This document shows, in pieces, positions 37,541-46,496 of a stretch of 50,713 nucleotides of DNA. The DNA comes from Gammaproteobacteria bacterium. GTDB taxonomy: Bacteria; Pseudomonadota; Gammaproteobacteria; JABXHR01. A program made the position numbers and the translations under genes. The notes beneath the pieces were generated by a model that was not told the origin of the DNA, ran no database searches, and worked only from the letters and a program-made list of their open reading frames with translations. Position 1 is the stretch's first letter. The number at the start of each line of letters is the position of its first letter. The stretch covers positions 1 through 50,713 of the forward strand of contig JABXHR010000085.1 in assembly GCA_013373515.1 (NCBI GenBank), given 5' to 3'.

Positions 37541-38737
37541 TTATTTGGCGCTGTGATCGGCCAAAGCGGCAATCCAGCGCCAGAAACGCAGCTGATCTTT
37601 GGTGGTCAGCCCCTCCAGCGCCCAGTGAGGCAGATAGCGAATTGCGCCAGATTTGAGGAACTCGATCGGGGTGACCGATTGGTGCCAGAATGCGCCACCC
37701 TCACGCAGCACCTGCCGCCCACGCTTCACAATGCCACTCTCAACGACTACAAGCCCAGAGGGTTCATTAAACAAATGCGTCGCTGGCTCAAAAGCAACGC
37801 TAAGCCAATGTGGCTTTAGCGCTGTCGACTGAAGCCAATGCTCTGCACGCAAAAGATCCGGCGATAACTCGACCGACTCAAGCGCATGGCGCATCGCCGT
37901 CAAGCTGGCAAATCGCTCGTCCCGCTGTTTAGACATTGCGCGCGACAAAATCCGGCTGAGCTCAACCGGCAAATCAGGCCGCCACAGCGACAAATCAGGC
38001 GTCGCGTCATTACAAATGCGCTGAAACAACTCTTCTTTTGGACACTCCCCAAAAGCGGCACGACCAGCAAAGAGTTCAAATAGCGTGATTGCTAAGCCAT
38101 ACTGATCAGTCGCCTCCGACACTGGCATCGAGCGGACTTGTTCTGGCGCCATATAGTGCGGCGTACCCATCAACCGACCATAATGCGGCTGACCGCGCCA
38201 TGCCGCGATGCCAAAATCAAACAAAATTGGGCTGAGATGCTCATTGAGCAATATATTGGCGGGCTTTATGTCTCGGTGAATGACGCCAACGCCGTGCAAT
38301 GCGGTAAGCGCATCACACAACTCAACGCCAATTTGCAACAACGCGCCATCGTCGAGTCGACGACCATTGCGGCCAAAGGCTTTGAGCGTCAGCTGCGTTT
38401 TGACCCAAGGCGTAACGATGTAGCTCCAGTCTTGCTCCACACCTACATCCAGCACCGGCAGAATATTGGGATGATCCACCGTCACCAAAGATCCCACTTC
38501 ATTTAAGAAGCTTCGATGAGCACCCAAGCCGTTGTCGGAATAACTCAATCGCGACAGCTTTAACGCTAGGGTTTGATCATCGCGTTCACACTTAAAAACG
38601 GTGCCTGTACTACCCTGCCCGATCTTCTCACCCAGTCGATAGCCACCCAGCGCACAAGGCAGCGCGACTGACTTGGTTCGAGCCGAGGCAATACTGACAA
38701 CTTGGGCAGTAGGAATTGTTTCTGCAGAATCAACCAT
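37541..38737 (-). CDS. Hanks-type Ser/Thr protein kinase with unassigned C-terminal domain
   Basis: A 398-residue kinase with all core motifs: glycine loop GEKIGQGSTGTVF near residue 35, VAxK-like lysine in LALKLSRL, catalytic loop VIHRDIKPANILLNE near residue 156, FDFGIA near residue 177, TPHYMAPEQV near residue 191 and DQYGLAITLFELFAG. There is no membrane helix or PASTA repeat, so it is probably cytoplasmic. The last hundred residues follow a strand-rich pattern (FEPATHLFNEPSGLVVVESG, then GRQVLREGGAFW) faintly like a cyclic-nucleotide-binding barrel; I am not sure of this. No phosphatase or obvious target gene lies beside it. Confidence 0.9.
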   Translation of the reverse strand: MVDSAETIPTAQVVSIASARTKSVALPCALGGYRLGEKIGQGSTGTVFKCERDDQTLALKLSRLSYSDNGLGAHRSFLNEVGSLVTVDHPNILPVLDVGVEQDWSYIVTPWVKTQLTLKAFGRNGRRLDDGALLQIGVELCDALTALHGVGVIHRDIKPANILLNEHLSPILFDFGIAAWRGQPHYGRLMGTPHYMAPEQVRSMPVSEATDQYGLAITLFELFAGRAAFGECPKEELFQRICNDATPDLSLWRPDLPVELSRILSRAMSKQRDERFASLTAMRHALESVELSPDLLRAEHWLQSTALKPHWLSVAFEPATHLFNEPSGLVVVESGIVKRGRQVLREGGAFWHQSVTPIEFLKSGAIRYLPHWALEGLTTKDQLRFWRWIAALADHSAK

Positions 38738-38863
38738 TTGAGCGAAACAGGCGACGATAAATTGAGTTTAGCTGCAAAGGCTGAATAATGTCCGAACAAT
38801 TGCATGCGCGTCGAATAGGCATAGCTGGCATAATAGAACGCTTGTTGAGCAACAGCCTATCGA

Positions 38864-39901
38864 ATGGAACTGATCATTACACAGCCAGATGACTGGCACC
38901 TCCACCTGCGCGACGGTGCAGGCATGCAAGATGTAGCCAAACACTCTGCCGCACAATTTGGCCGTGCGATCATCATGCCCAACCTCAAGCCACCCGTCAC
39001 CACGGTGGATGAAGCGCTCGAATATCGCGCGAGAATTTTGCGCTCTTTGGGCTCGAATTCTGGATTCAATCCTTTGATGACGCTCTATTTAACCGACAAC
39101 ACCACCGTGGCTGATATCGAAGCCGCCAGCGCCTCCGAGCATGTGGTCGCCGCTAAGCTCTACCCTGCTGGCGCCACCACCAACTCAGACGCAGGCGTCA
39201 CCGACATCAAAAATATGGCCCCCATTTTTGACGCCATGCAAGAACACGGAATTGTGCTGTGCATACACGGTGAAGTGGTTCAACACGATGTTGATATCTT
39301 TGATCGTGAAGCGCGGTTCGTCGATAGCACGCTGCGCTACATTGTCGACACCTTTCCTGGACTTAAAGTCGTGATGGAGCATATCACCACTTCTGAGGCC
39401 GCTGAGTTTTTGCAGTCTGCCCGAGAAGGTGTTGGCGCAACAATCACGCCACAGCATTTGCTCTACAATCGGAATCACATGTTGGTTGGCGGTGTTCGTC
39501 CGCATTATTACTGCCTGCCGATTCTCAAACGAGAAGCGCACCGCGCCGCACTGTGTAAATTAGTTGCAAGTGGTTCAACCCGCGCTTTTCTCGGCACTGA
39601 CAGTGCACCACATGCAAAGCACACCAAAGAAAACGCCTGTGGATGTGCTGGCGTTTTCTCTGCACACGCGGCAATCAACTTCTATGCCGAAGCTTTTGAG
39701 GCCATCGACGCACTAGACCACCTCGAAGCATTTGCGAGCCTGAATGGCCCAGCATTCTATGGTTTTGCGCCAAATACCCGCAAAATGAAGCTCACCAAAC
39801 AAGCATTTGACGTGCCTGCCGAATACCAATTTGGCGAGCATACCGTCGTGCCCTTGCGCGCCAGCGAAACCGTCAGTTGGACGGCGGAGCTGTTGGACTG
39901 A
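38864..39901 (+). CDS. pyrC: Dihydroorotase
   Basis: Catalyses ring closure of N-carbamoyl-aspartate to dihydroorotate in pyrimidine synthesis. The 345-residue product is the E. coli PyrC type. The metal-binding start [10 protein letters not shown] is at residues 9-18; further marks are [15 protein letters not shown] near residue 97 (the lysine expected to be carboxylated), VLCIHGEV near residue 131, VVMEHITT near residue 168, [16 protein letters not shown] near residue 191 and FLGTDSAPH near residue 242. It is divergent from the kinase gene, with a 126-base intergenic region, and its stop overlaps rnt as TGATG. Confidence 0.97.
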   Translation: MELIITQPDDWHLHLRDGAGMQDVAKHSAAQFGRAIIMPNLKPPVTTVDEALEYRARILRSLGSNSGFNPLMTLYLTDNTTVADIEAASASEHVVAAKLYPAGATTNSDAGVTDIKNMAPIFDAMQEHGIVLCIHGEVVQHDVDIFDREARFVDSTLRYIVDTFPGLKVVMEHITTSEAAEFLQSAREGVGATITPQHLLYNRNHMLVGGVRPHYYCLPILKREAHRAALCKLVASGSTRAFLGTDSAPHAKHTKENACGCAGVFSAHAAINFYAEAFEAIDALDHLEAFASLNGPAFYGFAPNTRKMKLTKQAFDVPAEYQFGEHTVVPLRASETVSWTAELLD

Positions 39902-40530
39902 TGGCCTCGCATTACACGCCAGGCAAACCATTTGAATGGTCGCAGCGCTTTAGAGGTTTTCTACCGGTGGTGGTCGATGTCGAAACCGGCGGTTTCGACT
40001 CAAACCGCGATGCTTTACTTGAGATCGCCGCAGTCTTGATCGACATCGATGATCGCGGCCAACTCGTACCCGGCGATGCCTACTCTACCCATGTCATTCC
40101 CTTCGATGGCGCAAATATCGACCCCAAATCGCTGGCCGTCAACGGGATCGACCCCTTCCACCCTCTGCGCGCCGCACGCGACGAGCAAAAAGCCCTCGAT
40201 TACATCTTTAATCCCATTCGCCAAGCCGTGAAAGCACATGGCTGCAACCGTGCGGTCTTGGTTGGCCACAATGCCTTTTTTGACCTGGGATTTGTCAATG
40301 CTGCCGTCGAGCGCACCGCCCATAAGCGCAATCCATTCCACCCATTTACCAGCTTCGACACCGCTACACTAGGCGGCTTTGTTTATGGCCAAACCGTACT
40401 GGCGCGGGCACTCAAAGAAGCGGGAATTGAATTTGATGGCAATGAAGCCCACAGCGCCCTGTATGACACGCGAAAGACCGCAGAGTTGTTTTGCATGATG
40501 GTCAACCGCTGGGAAACGCTCAATAATTAG
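39901..40530 (+). CDS. rnt: Ribonuclease T
   Basis: DEDDh 3'-5' exonuclease that matures tRNA, 5S and 23S rRNA 3' ends. The 209-residue product has the three exonuclease motifs: [20 protein letters not shown] at residues 24-43, [18 protein letters not shown] near residue 121 and [17 protein letters not shown] near residue 180. [16 protein letters not shown] is a typical RNase T start. ATG 39901 shares its first base with the pyrC stop region (TGATG), so the longer frame beginning at TTG 39877 is not used. Confidence 0.95.
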   Translation: MASHYTPGKPFEWSQRFRGFLPVVVDVETGGFDSNRDALLEIAAVLIDIDDRGQLVPGDAYSTHVIPFDGANIDPKSLAVNGIDPFHPLRAARDEQKALDYIFNPIRQAVKAHGCNRAVLVGHNAFFDLGFVNAAVERTAHKRNPFHPFTSFDTATLGGFVYGQTVLARALKEAGIEFDGNEAHSALYDTRKTAELFCMMVNRWETLNN

Positions 40531-40535
40531 CCCAC

Positions 40536-41075
40536 ATGGACACCTCTGCGCCAAACACTGCGTTTATCATCGCTGCCGCGGCCTGCGCGCCAATCAGTTG
40601 GACATTGGGTTTCAATCTCGGCGCTTACCACGCAGTCTTCTATGAGCACCAATTTGCCATCTGGGCGATCTCACTTGCGCTTCTCATGGCCGTTGTTTAC
40701 CTTCGAACACGGCCCAATCTCGGCACTGGATTATTTGACATTCCAATACTGTGCTTGCCCACCCTTTGGGTCGTCGTGGATGTGGTTTTACTCAATCGCC
40801 CAACAGACTTAGGTCTCTGGCTGCAAACTGCGGTCGCCATACTCAATCTTGGTATCGCGCTGCCTTTTATCATGTACCTTATGTTGAAGCTCATCGTGCC
40901 GGGCTTTGCCGACATCAAAGCGCGGCGCCTCAAGTGGGGTGTGATTGCAATTGCCTTGTGCATTGGGGCCATCGGTTGGCTGGCAGGTCAAAACAACGAT
41001 TACTTACTACACTGCAGCGACTTTGAAATCGCCGGCAGTGCCAAGCCGAGTAATTGTTATTCAGGCGCAGACTAG
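40536..41075 (+). CDS. Four-helix membrane protein of unknown function
   Basis: A 179-residue protein with hydrophobic helices near residues 8-30, 40-56, 65-85, 94-117 and 131-146 (four or five), and a polar tail with two cysteines (LLHCSDFEIAGSAKPSNCYS). I do not recognise a family. It begins five bases after rnt on the same strand, which suggests cotranscription, but no functional link with RNase T is evident. No good ribosome-binding site precedes the ATG. The sustained hydrophobic pattern makes a real gene likely. Confidence 0.7.
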   Translation: MDTSAPNTAFIIAAAACAPISWTLGFNLGAYHAVFYEHQFAIWAISLALLMAVVYLRTRPNLGTGLFDIPILCLPTLWVVVDVVLLNRPTDLGLWLQTAVAILNLGIALPFIMYLMLKLIVPGFADIKARRLKWGVIAIALCIGAIGWLAGQNNDYLLHCSDFEIAGSAKPSNCYSGAD

Positions 41076-41163
41076 CCCCGTCGCTTCGGCAACGACGCTA
41101 TAAAACTTTACCATTTGGAAAGGTTTTATTATATTGGCAGGCAGGTTACACCGGATTTCGCTT

Positions 41164-41436
41164 ATGTTGAGCTTTCCTAGCAATTCCACAAACCTAGTGG
41201 CACAAAAGCCAGATGTTCGCTATGCCATCTCATCTGGCACTGCCGCTGGACAAACCGCCTCTGTCAATGCAGCAGGCCATAGTCAAACCTCTACCACATT
41301 TAATTCCGCCACTTGGTCGATGCGCCGTGCCGAAGAGCTGAGCGCCCCTAAACCCATTTCAGACAACAGCGGCAATTCTGCGGCTGCCTATGCCAACGCC
41401 ACTCGCATCGTCAGCGAGAAGATTGCCGAAGCGTAG
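41164..41436 (+). CDS. Small Ser/Ala-rich protein of unknown function
   Basis: A 90-residue protein from ATG 41164, rich in Ser, Ala, Thr and Asn, with no signal peptide, helix or recognised domain. The middle (SGTAAGQTASVNAAGHSQTS) is low complexity and the end (ANATRIVSEKIAEA) looks helical. A TTG at 41134 would add ten residues. The 88-base gap before it contains an AT-rich segment that may hold a promoter. A strong terminator follows directly after the stop, which supports the idea that this is an expressed gene. I cannot assign a function. Confidence 0.5.
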   Translation: MLSFPSNSTNLVAQKPDVRYAISSGTAAGQTASVNAAGHSQTSTTFNSATWSMRRAEELSAPKPISDNSGNSAAAYANATRIVSEKIAEA

Positions 41437-41439
41437 ACA

Positions 41440-41484
41440 TAAAAAAACCCCAACCGACCATGAATCGCGTTGGGGTCTTTATTT
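41440..41484. terminator. Bidirectional rho-independent terminator
   Basis: ACCCCAAC (41447-41454) pairs perfectly with GTTGGGGT (41469-41476). A run of seven A precedes the stem and CTTTATTT follows it, so it should work in both directions: for the small gene at 41164 and for the leftward sodB-grxD genes, whose end is at 41493. Confidence 0.9.
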
Positions 41485-41492
41485 GATTGGCA

Positions 41493-41813
41493 TTAGCCTG
41501 CTGCTGCAGCCTCTACCATTGGTTGCAATTCACCACTTTCGTTCATTTCCATCACGATATCGCAACCGCCAACCAACTCGCCGTTGATGAACAACTGAGG
41601 AAAGGTCGGCCACTCAGAAAACTGAGGCAGATTGGCGCGAATTTCTGGATCGGCAAGCACATTCACAAAGGCAAACTCTTTACCGTAACCTTTGAGAACC
41701 TCTACAGTGCGCGCTGAAAAACCGCACATCGGCATCTGTGGCGTGCCCTTCATGTAAAGCAAAACAGGATTTGACTCTACCTGAGATTTAATACGCTCGA
41801 GTACATCTGACAT
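41493..41813 (-). CDS. grxD: Monothiol glutaredoxin (Grx4 family)
   Basis: A 106-residue monothiol glutaredoxin with the CGFS active site in GTPQMPMCGFSA near residue 28, preceded by VLLYMKGTP, and with the glutathione-site segment WPTFPQLFINGELVGGCDIV near residue 68. These proteins bind a bridging 2Fe-2S cluster with glutathione and take part in iron-sulphur cluster transfer. It lies ten bases after sodB and ends 17 bases from the bidirectional terminator. The sodB-grxD pairing fits an iron and oxidative stress theme. Confidence 0.96.
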   Translation of the reverse strand: MSDVLERIKSQVESNPVLLYMKGTPQMPMCGFSARTVEVLKGYGKEFAFVNVLADPEIRANLPQFSEWPTFPQLFINGELVGGCDIVMEMNESGELQPMVEAAAAG

Positions 41814-41822
41814 GGTGACCTC

Positions 41823-42425
41823 TTATTTTGCAGCGTCAAAGCGCGCAGAAACCTTTGCCCAGTCAACGACGTCGAACCAAGCCTTGATGTAGTCAGGACG
41901 CTTGTTTTGATACTTCAAATAGTAGGCGTGCTCCCAAACATCCAGCGCCAAAATTGGCGTGCCCTGAACCTCTGCAACATCCATCAGTGGGTTGTCTTGA
42001 TTCGGGGTTGATGTCACGTGAAGCTCGCCGTCTTTAACGATCAACCAAGCGAAACCAGAACCAAAACGAGTCAAGCCCGCTTGGGTCATTTTTTCGGTCA
42101 GTGCATCTGTCGATCCGAAGGTGCTGTTAATCGCTGATTCGAGCTCTGCGCTTGCGGAGCTACCACCGGCGCACATGCTGTTCCAGTAAAGAATATGGTT
42201 ATATAAGCCCCCACCGTTGTTGCGAACCGCAGCGCTTTGTGACGACACATTGGCCAATATTTGCTCTAGGGACTGATCTGCCGCAGGAGTACCGTCGACT
42301 GCTGCAACAAAATTGTTGAAGTAAGTGCGATGGTGACGGTCGTAGTGGATTTCCATCGTCTGAGCATCGATCGATGGCTCTAGCGCGTTGAAGTCGTAAG
42401 GAAGATCTGGAAACTCAAAAGCCAT
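41823..42425 (-). CDS. sodB: Superoxide dismutase, Fe type
   Basis: Converts superoxide to oxygen and hydrogen peroxide. The 200-residue product is of standard length, with metal ligands in IHYDRHHRTYFNN near residue 27 and NHILYWNSM near residue 76, and in the D-x-W-E-H-A-Y-Y-L motif (LALDVWEHAYYLKYQNKRPD) near residue 157. The GGGLYNHILYW and GSGFAWLIV forms fit iron-dependent enzymes. The ATG is preceded by AGGGG lying within a perfect ten-base palindrome (GGGGTACCCC) that abuts the start codon. The 197-base gap above it is shared with the divergent argD. Confidence 0.95.
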   Translation of the reverse strand: MAFEFPDLPYDFNALEPSIDAQTMEIHYDRHHRTYFNNFVAAVDGTPAADQSLEQILANVSSQSAAVRNNGGGLYNHILYWNSMCAGGSSASAELESAINSTFGSTDALTEKMTQAGLTRFGSGFAWLIVKDGELHVTSTPNQDNPLMDVAEVQGTPILALDVWEHAYYLKYQNKRPDYIKAWFDVVDWAKVSARFDAAK

Positions 42426-42622
42426 GGGGTACCCCTCAAATGCAAAGAATTTATTGGTTTAAGTGTCAAGTGTAAGTGGTTTAGGGCGAGCGGTGCAATT
42501 TTCAATAGAGCCCCGGGGAAAAAGTTTGTTGCAAAAGTTTCGACAACGCCATCGACATCAGCCCAAAGCCAGTTTGGCCGTGCTATAGTCCACGTCAAAA
42601 ATCATGTCTTGTAACGGATCCC

Positions 42623-43792
42623 ATGAACAACCTAATGCGTGCATACGCGCCCCCCTCTTTGGTGGTTAGCCACGGCAAAGGCGTTTGGCTTTTCGACGAA
42701 AATGGTGAACAGTACCTCGACGGCTTTGGGGGCATCGCTGTCAATTGCCTAGGCCATGCGCACCCCGCGATCGCTGCCGCCATTGCAGACCAAGCCACCC
42801 GCATCAACCATTGCTCGAACATCTTCGTCAATCAACAGCAAATCAAAGCAGCCCAAACGCTGTGCGAGCTGGCAAATATGGATCGAGTATTCTTTTGCAA
42901 TTCTGGCGCCGAGGCCAACGAGGCAGCAATTAAGCACACACGGCTACACGCAACCAAGCGTGGCATTAGTAACCCCGTCGTCATTACTTTTGAGCACAGT
43001 TTTCATGGCCGTACCATGGCCACACTGTCAGCCACAGGCAACGCATCGGTGAAAAAGGGCTTTGAACCATTGGTTGGCACGTTTGTACACCTGCCTTACA
43101 ACGATGTGGCGGCGTTAGAGCAAGCCTTTGAAAAACACGACAATATCGTGGGTGTGATGGTCGAGCTGATTCAAGGCGAAGGCGGCATTCGCCCTGCAAC
43201 TCAAGCCTTCGCCAACGCAGTGCGCGCGCTCTGCACCGAGCACGATGCACTGATGATTTGCGACGAGATTCAATGTGGCATGGGACGTACTGGCCATTGG
43301 TTTAGCTACCAGCATTATGGTGTGCAACCCGATGTCACCACGCTCGCAAAATCGCTCGGCAACGGCTTCCCCATCGGCGCATGTCTGAGCTGGGCAGAGG
43401 CTGCAGATCTCATTCAACCGGGCACCCACGGCACCACTTACGGCGGTAATCCAATGGCGGCACGTGTGGCGCTGGAGGTGATTTCGGTCATTCAAACCGA
43501 AGCACTGTTGGCGTCCAACCTACAAAAAGGCGACGTCATCATGCAAGGGCTGCGCGAAGCGCTTGGTGACAGTATTGTCGAAGTGCGCGGTCGGGGGCTT
43601 ATGATTGGCATTGAGCTACCGACTGATCCCTCCGACTTTGTCACAGCCTGTAAAGCCCATAAATTGCTCGTGGTCAAAGCGGCCAACAACACAGTGCGCT
43701 TGTTGCCTGCCTACACCATCAGCGAAGCCGAAATCCAAGACATCATCGAACGCATGACAAAGGCCATGCATGACCTAAAGGAGGCAGCATGA
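42623..43792 (+). CDS. argD: Acetylornithine/succinyldiaminopimelate-type aminotransferase
   Basis: PLP enzyme making N-acetylornithine in arginine synthesis. The 389-residue product begins like ArgD (MRAYAPPSLVVSHGKGVWLF) and has YLDGFGGIAVNCLGHAHPAI near residue 32, FCNSGAEANEAAIKHTR near residue 91, FEHSFHGRTMATLSATGN, the PLP-aspartate in LMICDEIQCGMGRTG near residue 211 and the PLP lysine in TTLAKSLGNGFPIGA near residue 239. It overlaps argF by four bases (ATGA). The ArgD family may also serve in lysine synthesis; the argF partner favours arginine. Confidence 0.95.
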   Translation: MNNLMRAYAPPSLVVSHGKGVWLFDENGEQYLDGFGGIAVNCLGHAHPAIAAAIADQATRINHCSNIFVNQQQIKAAQTLCELANMDRVFFCNSGAEANEAAIKHTRLHATKRGISNPVVITFEHSFHGRTMATLSATGNASVKKGFEPLVGTFVHLPYNDVAALEQAFEKHDNIVGVMVELIQGEGGIRPATQAFANAVRALCTEHDALMICDEIQCGMGRTGHWFSYQHYGVQPDVTTLAKSLGNGFPIGACLSWAEAADLIQPGTHGTTYGGNPMAARVALEVISVIQTEALLASNLQKGDVIMQGLREALGDSIVEVRGRGLMIGIELPTDPSDFVTACKAHKLLVVKAANNTVRLLPAYTISEAEIQDIIERMTKAMHDLKEAA

Positions 43793-44700
43793 TGCGCCAC
43801 TTTCTTGACGACGACGATTTAAGCCGCAGCGAATTACTCACGCTCATCGAGCGCTCTGTCGAACTGAAATCCGAACTGCGACAGGGCAAACGTCCCGACA
43901 TCTTAAAAAACAGAGTGCTGGGTATGATTTTCAGCAAAGCCTCCACGCGCACCCGTACTTCGTTTGAAGCCGGTATGGCGCAAATGGGCGGCCATGCCAT
44001 CAACCTCACACCAAACGACACGCAGCTGGGACGCGGCGAACCCTTGACCGACACTGCGAAAGTGCTATCTGAGATGGTCGATGCGGTGATGATTCGCAAC
44101 GACAGCCAAACGGACCAGATCGCATTCGCCGACAATGCAAGCGTGCCGGTCATCAATGGGCTCTCCGATCTTCTGCACCCTTGTCAAATGCTGGCAGATG
44201 TCCAAACCATCATCGAGCTTCGCGGCGCCATAGACGGCGCAAAGGTGGCTTGGATTGGCGATGGTTGCAACATGTGCAACTCTTGGATCAAGATCGCCGC
44301 CAAAATGGGCTGTGAATTGACCATCGCCTGCCCTGAAGGTTACGACCCGAACGCAAAAATATTAACCACTGCACAGGAACTCGCACCGGGCAAGATCCAA
44401 ATCGTACGCAACCCTGAAGACGCGGCCAAAAATGCCGATGTTGTGATGACCGATGTCTGGGCCAGCATGGGCCAAGAATCCGAGGCACAAGCCCGCATGA
44501 AAGCCTTCAACGGCTACTGTGTGGACGACAGGCTGATGAAGGGCGCACACCCAGATGCGATCTTCTTGCACTGTTTGCCCGCGCATCGTGGCGAAGAAGT
44601 TTCAGCATCGGTCATCGACGGCGAGCAAAGCGTGGTCTGGCAACAAGCTGGCAATCGCTTACACGCTCAAAAAGCCCTGTTGGAATTATTGCTAACCTAA
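43789..44700 (+). CDS. argF: Ornithine carbamoyltransferase
   Basis: Makes citrulline from ornithine and carbamoyl phosphate. The 303-residue product shows the carbamoyl phosphate site SKASTRTRTSFEAGMAQMGG near residue 48, LTPNDTQLGRGEPLTDTAKV, the LLHPCQMLAD motif near residue 127, VAWIGDGCNMCNSW near residue 153 and the ornithine-site HCLPAHRGEEVSASVIDG near residue 259. Catalytic residues look complete. The start ATG overlaps the argD stop, so ArgD and ArgF are translated as a coupled pair for arginine synthesis. Confidence 0.97.
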   Translation: MMRHFLDDDDLSRSELLTLIERSVELKSELRQGKRPDILKNRVLGMIFSKASTRTRTSFEAGMAQMGGHAINLTPNDTQLGRGEPLTDTAKVLSEMVDAVMIRNDSQTDQIAFADNASVPVINGLSDLLHPCQMLADVQTIIELRGAIDGAKVAWIGDGCNMCNSWIKIAAKMGCELTIACPEGYDPNAKILTTAQELAPGKIQIVRNPEDAAKNADVVMTDVWASMGQESEAQARMKAFNGYCVDDRLMKGAHPDAIFLHCLPAHRGEEVSASVIDGEQSVVWQQAGNRLHAQKALLELLLT

Positions 44701-44707
44701 AGAGACC

Positions 44708-45463
44708 ATGATCGACCTAAAAGTCCGCGCCAAAGCCGCTCTGATTCATTTTGCCGGCAGCCTGCTGGTATTCGCGGCTGTCATTCTGTTGTTTATCTAC
44801 TGGTTCCCCGGCGGATTGCTCAAAAACGCTGGTGGCTATGACGGACTAAAGCTGATCGCGATGGTCGATGTGGTCTTGGGGCCCGTTCTGACGTTGCTCG
44901 TGTGCAAGCCCGGCAAACCCGGTTTTTGGCGAGATTTTTCCGTGATCGCAGGACTGCAAATTGTGGCATTGGGCTATGGTTTGTACTCGTCTAATTTGGC
45001 TCGCCCTGTTGCATTGGTTTACAACCACCATGCATTGATGGTGGTTAACAACAAAGCCATGTCTGAGGCCAATCGCAAACTCGAGGCCGCTGGTTTTGAA
45101 ACCCAACCCCTCAGCCGTTTTGACGGGCAAAGACCTGCTGTCATCATTGCCGATATCGACGCGGCCAATTCACTCGATATCGATGAAACTGCCTTTGAGG
45201 ACGGCATGCCAGAGGCGCATCAGTGGTCGAATTTATACCGCCAATACAGTGCCGAAGCGCCGGTTCTCGAAACGCTCTATGTCGACGGAACACCACTCAG
45301 CGACAACCAAACTGCATTTCTATCAGCGCTCAAACAAGAACATCCCGAGCGCAAGCTCCGACTGATCAACGTGGGCACAGGATTTAAATTTGGCTACGGC
45401 GTCGTAGATCAGAACACCGGTGAATTTATCGACATGTTGCCAGAGCCCATCATCAACCAATAA
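44708..45463 (+). CDS. TfpZ-like type IV pilin accessory protein
   Basis: A 251-residue protein with three N-terminal helices (residues 12-34, 45-65 and 75-95) and a soluble C-terminal part. The early segment LKVRAKAALIHFAGSLLVFA and VDVVLGPVLTLLVCKPGK near residue 56 match what I know of TfpZ/FimB-type proteins, which are usually encoded beside a type IV pilin. No pilin gene is here; it instead follows argF by seven bases. The pilus link is therefore weak for this copy. Its 3' end overlaps the convergent EamA gene by 11 bases. Confidence 0.65.
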   Translation: MIDLKVRAKAALIHFAGSLLVFAAVILLFIYWFPGGLLKNAGGYDGLKLIAMVDVVLGPVLTLLVCKPGKPGFWRDFSVIAGLQIVALGYGLYSSNLARPVALVYNHHALMVVNNKAMSEANRKLEAAGFETQPLSRFDGQRPAVIIADIDAANSLDIDETAFEDGMPEAHQWSNLYRQYSAEAPVLETLYVDGTPLSDNQTAFLSALKQEHPERKLRLINVGTGFKFGYGVVDQNTGEFIDMLPEPIINQ

Positions 45464-46337
45464 TTAAGGCGGACCCGAGCACACACAGTGCAGCGCCCAC
45501 CCAAGCCATCAACGCTGGACGCTCGCGATTCTTTAACCAAAGCAGCGGCAGAATAACGACCGGTGTCGTTGCGGACAAAATAGACGCCACCCCGACATCC
45601 CCCTTGGAAAACGCCACCAATAAAAACGACATACCCAGTGTCATGCCGAGCAAACCGCTCATCGCCAACCCGAGCCAAAGCTGCGAATTCATCGGTTGAG
45701 TCGTCATGGGAAATCGACTACGAAACACCGCATAAATCAACTGCATCATAACGGCCGAAGCGGCGACGCGAAGCGCACTGATTAACCATGGATCGATACC
45801 TGCATCAACAACTGGCTTAATTAACAATGCGCCACTCGCCTGCCCAAGGGCTGCCAGCAACCCCAGACTCACGCCAATCAGTAAAGTGCCAGTAGTCGCT
45901 TCATCTGGATTAAATGCGCCACTTGGCTTACGTCCAAACCAGATCGCAATTACAACACCCACCGATACCATTGCAGCGCCCAGAATAACCACAACACCAT
46001 AAGAAATATCAAACACCACGACGTTCAGTGCCGCGGTGAGTGGGGCGTTGGCGGCAAACAGGACACCGGTGCGCCTTGGGCCCAATCTCGCCATGCAAGC
46101 AAACATGGACACATCACCCAACACAATCCCAACAAAGGCAGACAGCAACACCAGCCCTACCCATGGCTCGATATCAGACAATGACGATGACAGCCCGACA
46201 ATCGGCAGCATCGCCACCCCCATTAAACTCATGCGCAAGCGGCTGAAATGAAAACCACCCAAGTGCCGCGCGGGCGCAGAGGCGAACAAACTCGCCGTCG
46301 CCCAACTGAGCGCAGCTGCAAAAGCAAACAATTCCAC
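45453..46337 (-). CDS. EamA-domain (DMT superfamily) transporter
   Basis: A 294-residue membrane protein with about ten helices in two EamA repeats, the typical layout of drug/metabolite exporters. Marks are ELFAFAAALSWATASLFAS at the start, LGPRRTGVLFAANAPLTAAL near residue 85 ending the first repeat, and GDVGVASILSATTPVVILPL near residue 243 in the second. The substrate is unknown; members often export amino acids or other metabolites. It lies between the arginine genes and the amino acid transporter but is on the opposite strand and shows no operon link. Confidence 0.86.
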   Translation of the reverse strand: MELFAFAAALSWATASLFASAPARHLGGFHFSRLRMSLMGVAMLPIVGLSSSLSDIEPWVGLVLLSAFVGIVLGDVSMFACMARLGPRRTGVLFAANAPLTAALNVVVFDISYGVVVILGAAMVSVGVVIAIWFGRKPSGAFNPDEATTGTLLIGVSLGLLAALGQASGALLIKPVVDAGIDPWLISALRVAASAVMMQLIYAVFRSRFPMTTQPMNSQLWLGLAMSGLLGMTLGMSFLLVAFSKGDVGVASILSATTPVVILPLLWLKNRERPALMAWVGAALCVLGSALIIG

Positions 46338-46452
46338 GAGACTACGCCATCCATCTATGACCCACGGTCGGAGTGGCGATTTTGCGCTAAGTTTCAGACG
46401 ATTTCACTAACAAACCACCAGTTCTACAAAATTTAAAGACCAAATAACCTGT

Positions 46453-46481
46453 TTGCTAATCCTTTAAATTGGTGTTAATTT
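46453..46481 (+). promoter_or_regulatory. Possible sigma-70 promoter for the aap operon
   Basis: TTGCTA at 46453-46458 and TAATTT at 46476-46481 are separated by 17 bases, in an AT-rich stretch 70 bases before the aapJ start. The match is partial, and only position and spacing support it. Confidence 0.3.
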
Positions 46482-46496
46482 TCAGAGTGTCCCGAC

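Noticed and set aside
41103-41128. Terminator after the membrane protein gene downstream of rnt
   Set aside because: AAAAC and GTTTT arms exist but the stem needs a bulge and is AT only, so it is too weak to call.
42540-42622. Promoter TATAGT at 42584 before argD
   Set aside because: The -10-like hexamer is good, but no acceptable -35 lies 16 to 18 bases upstream.
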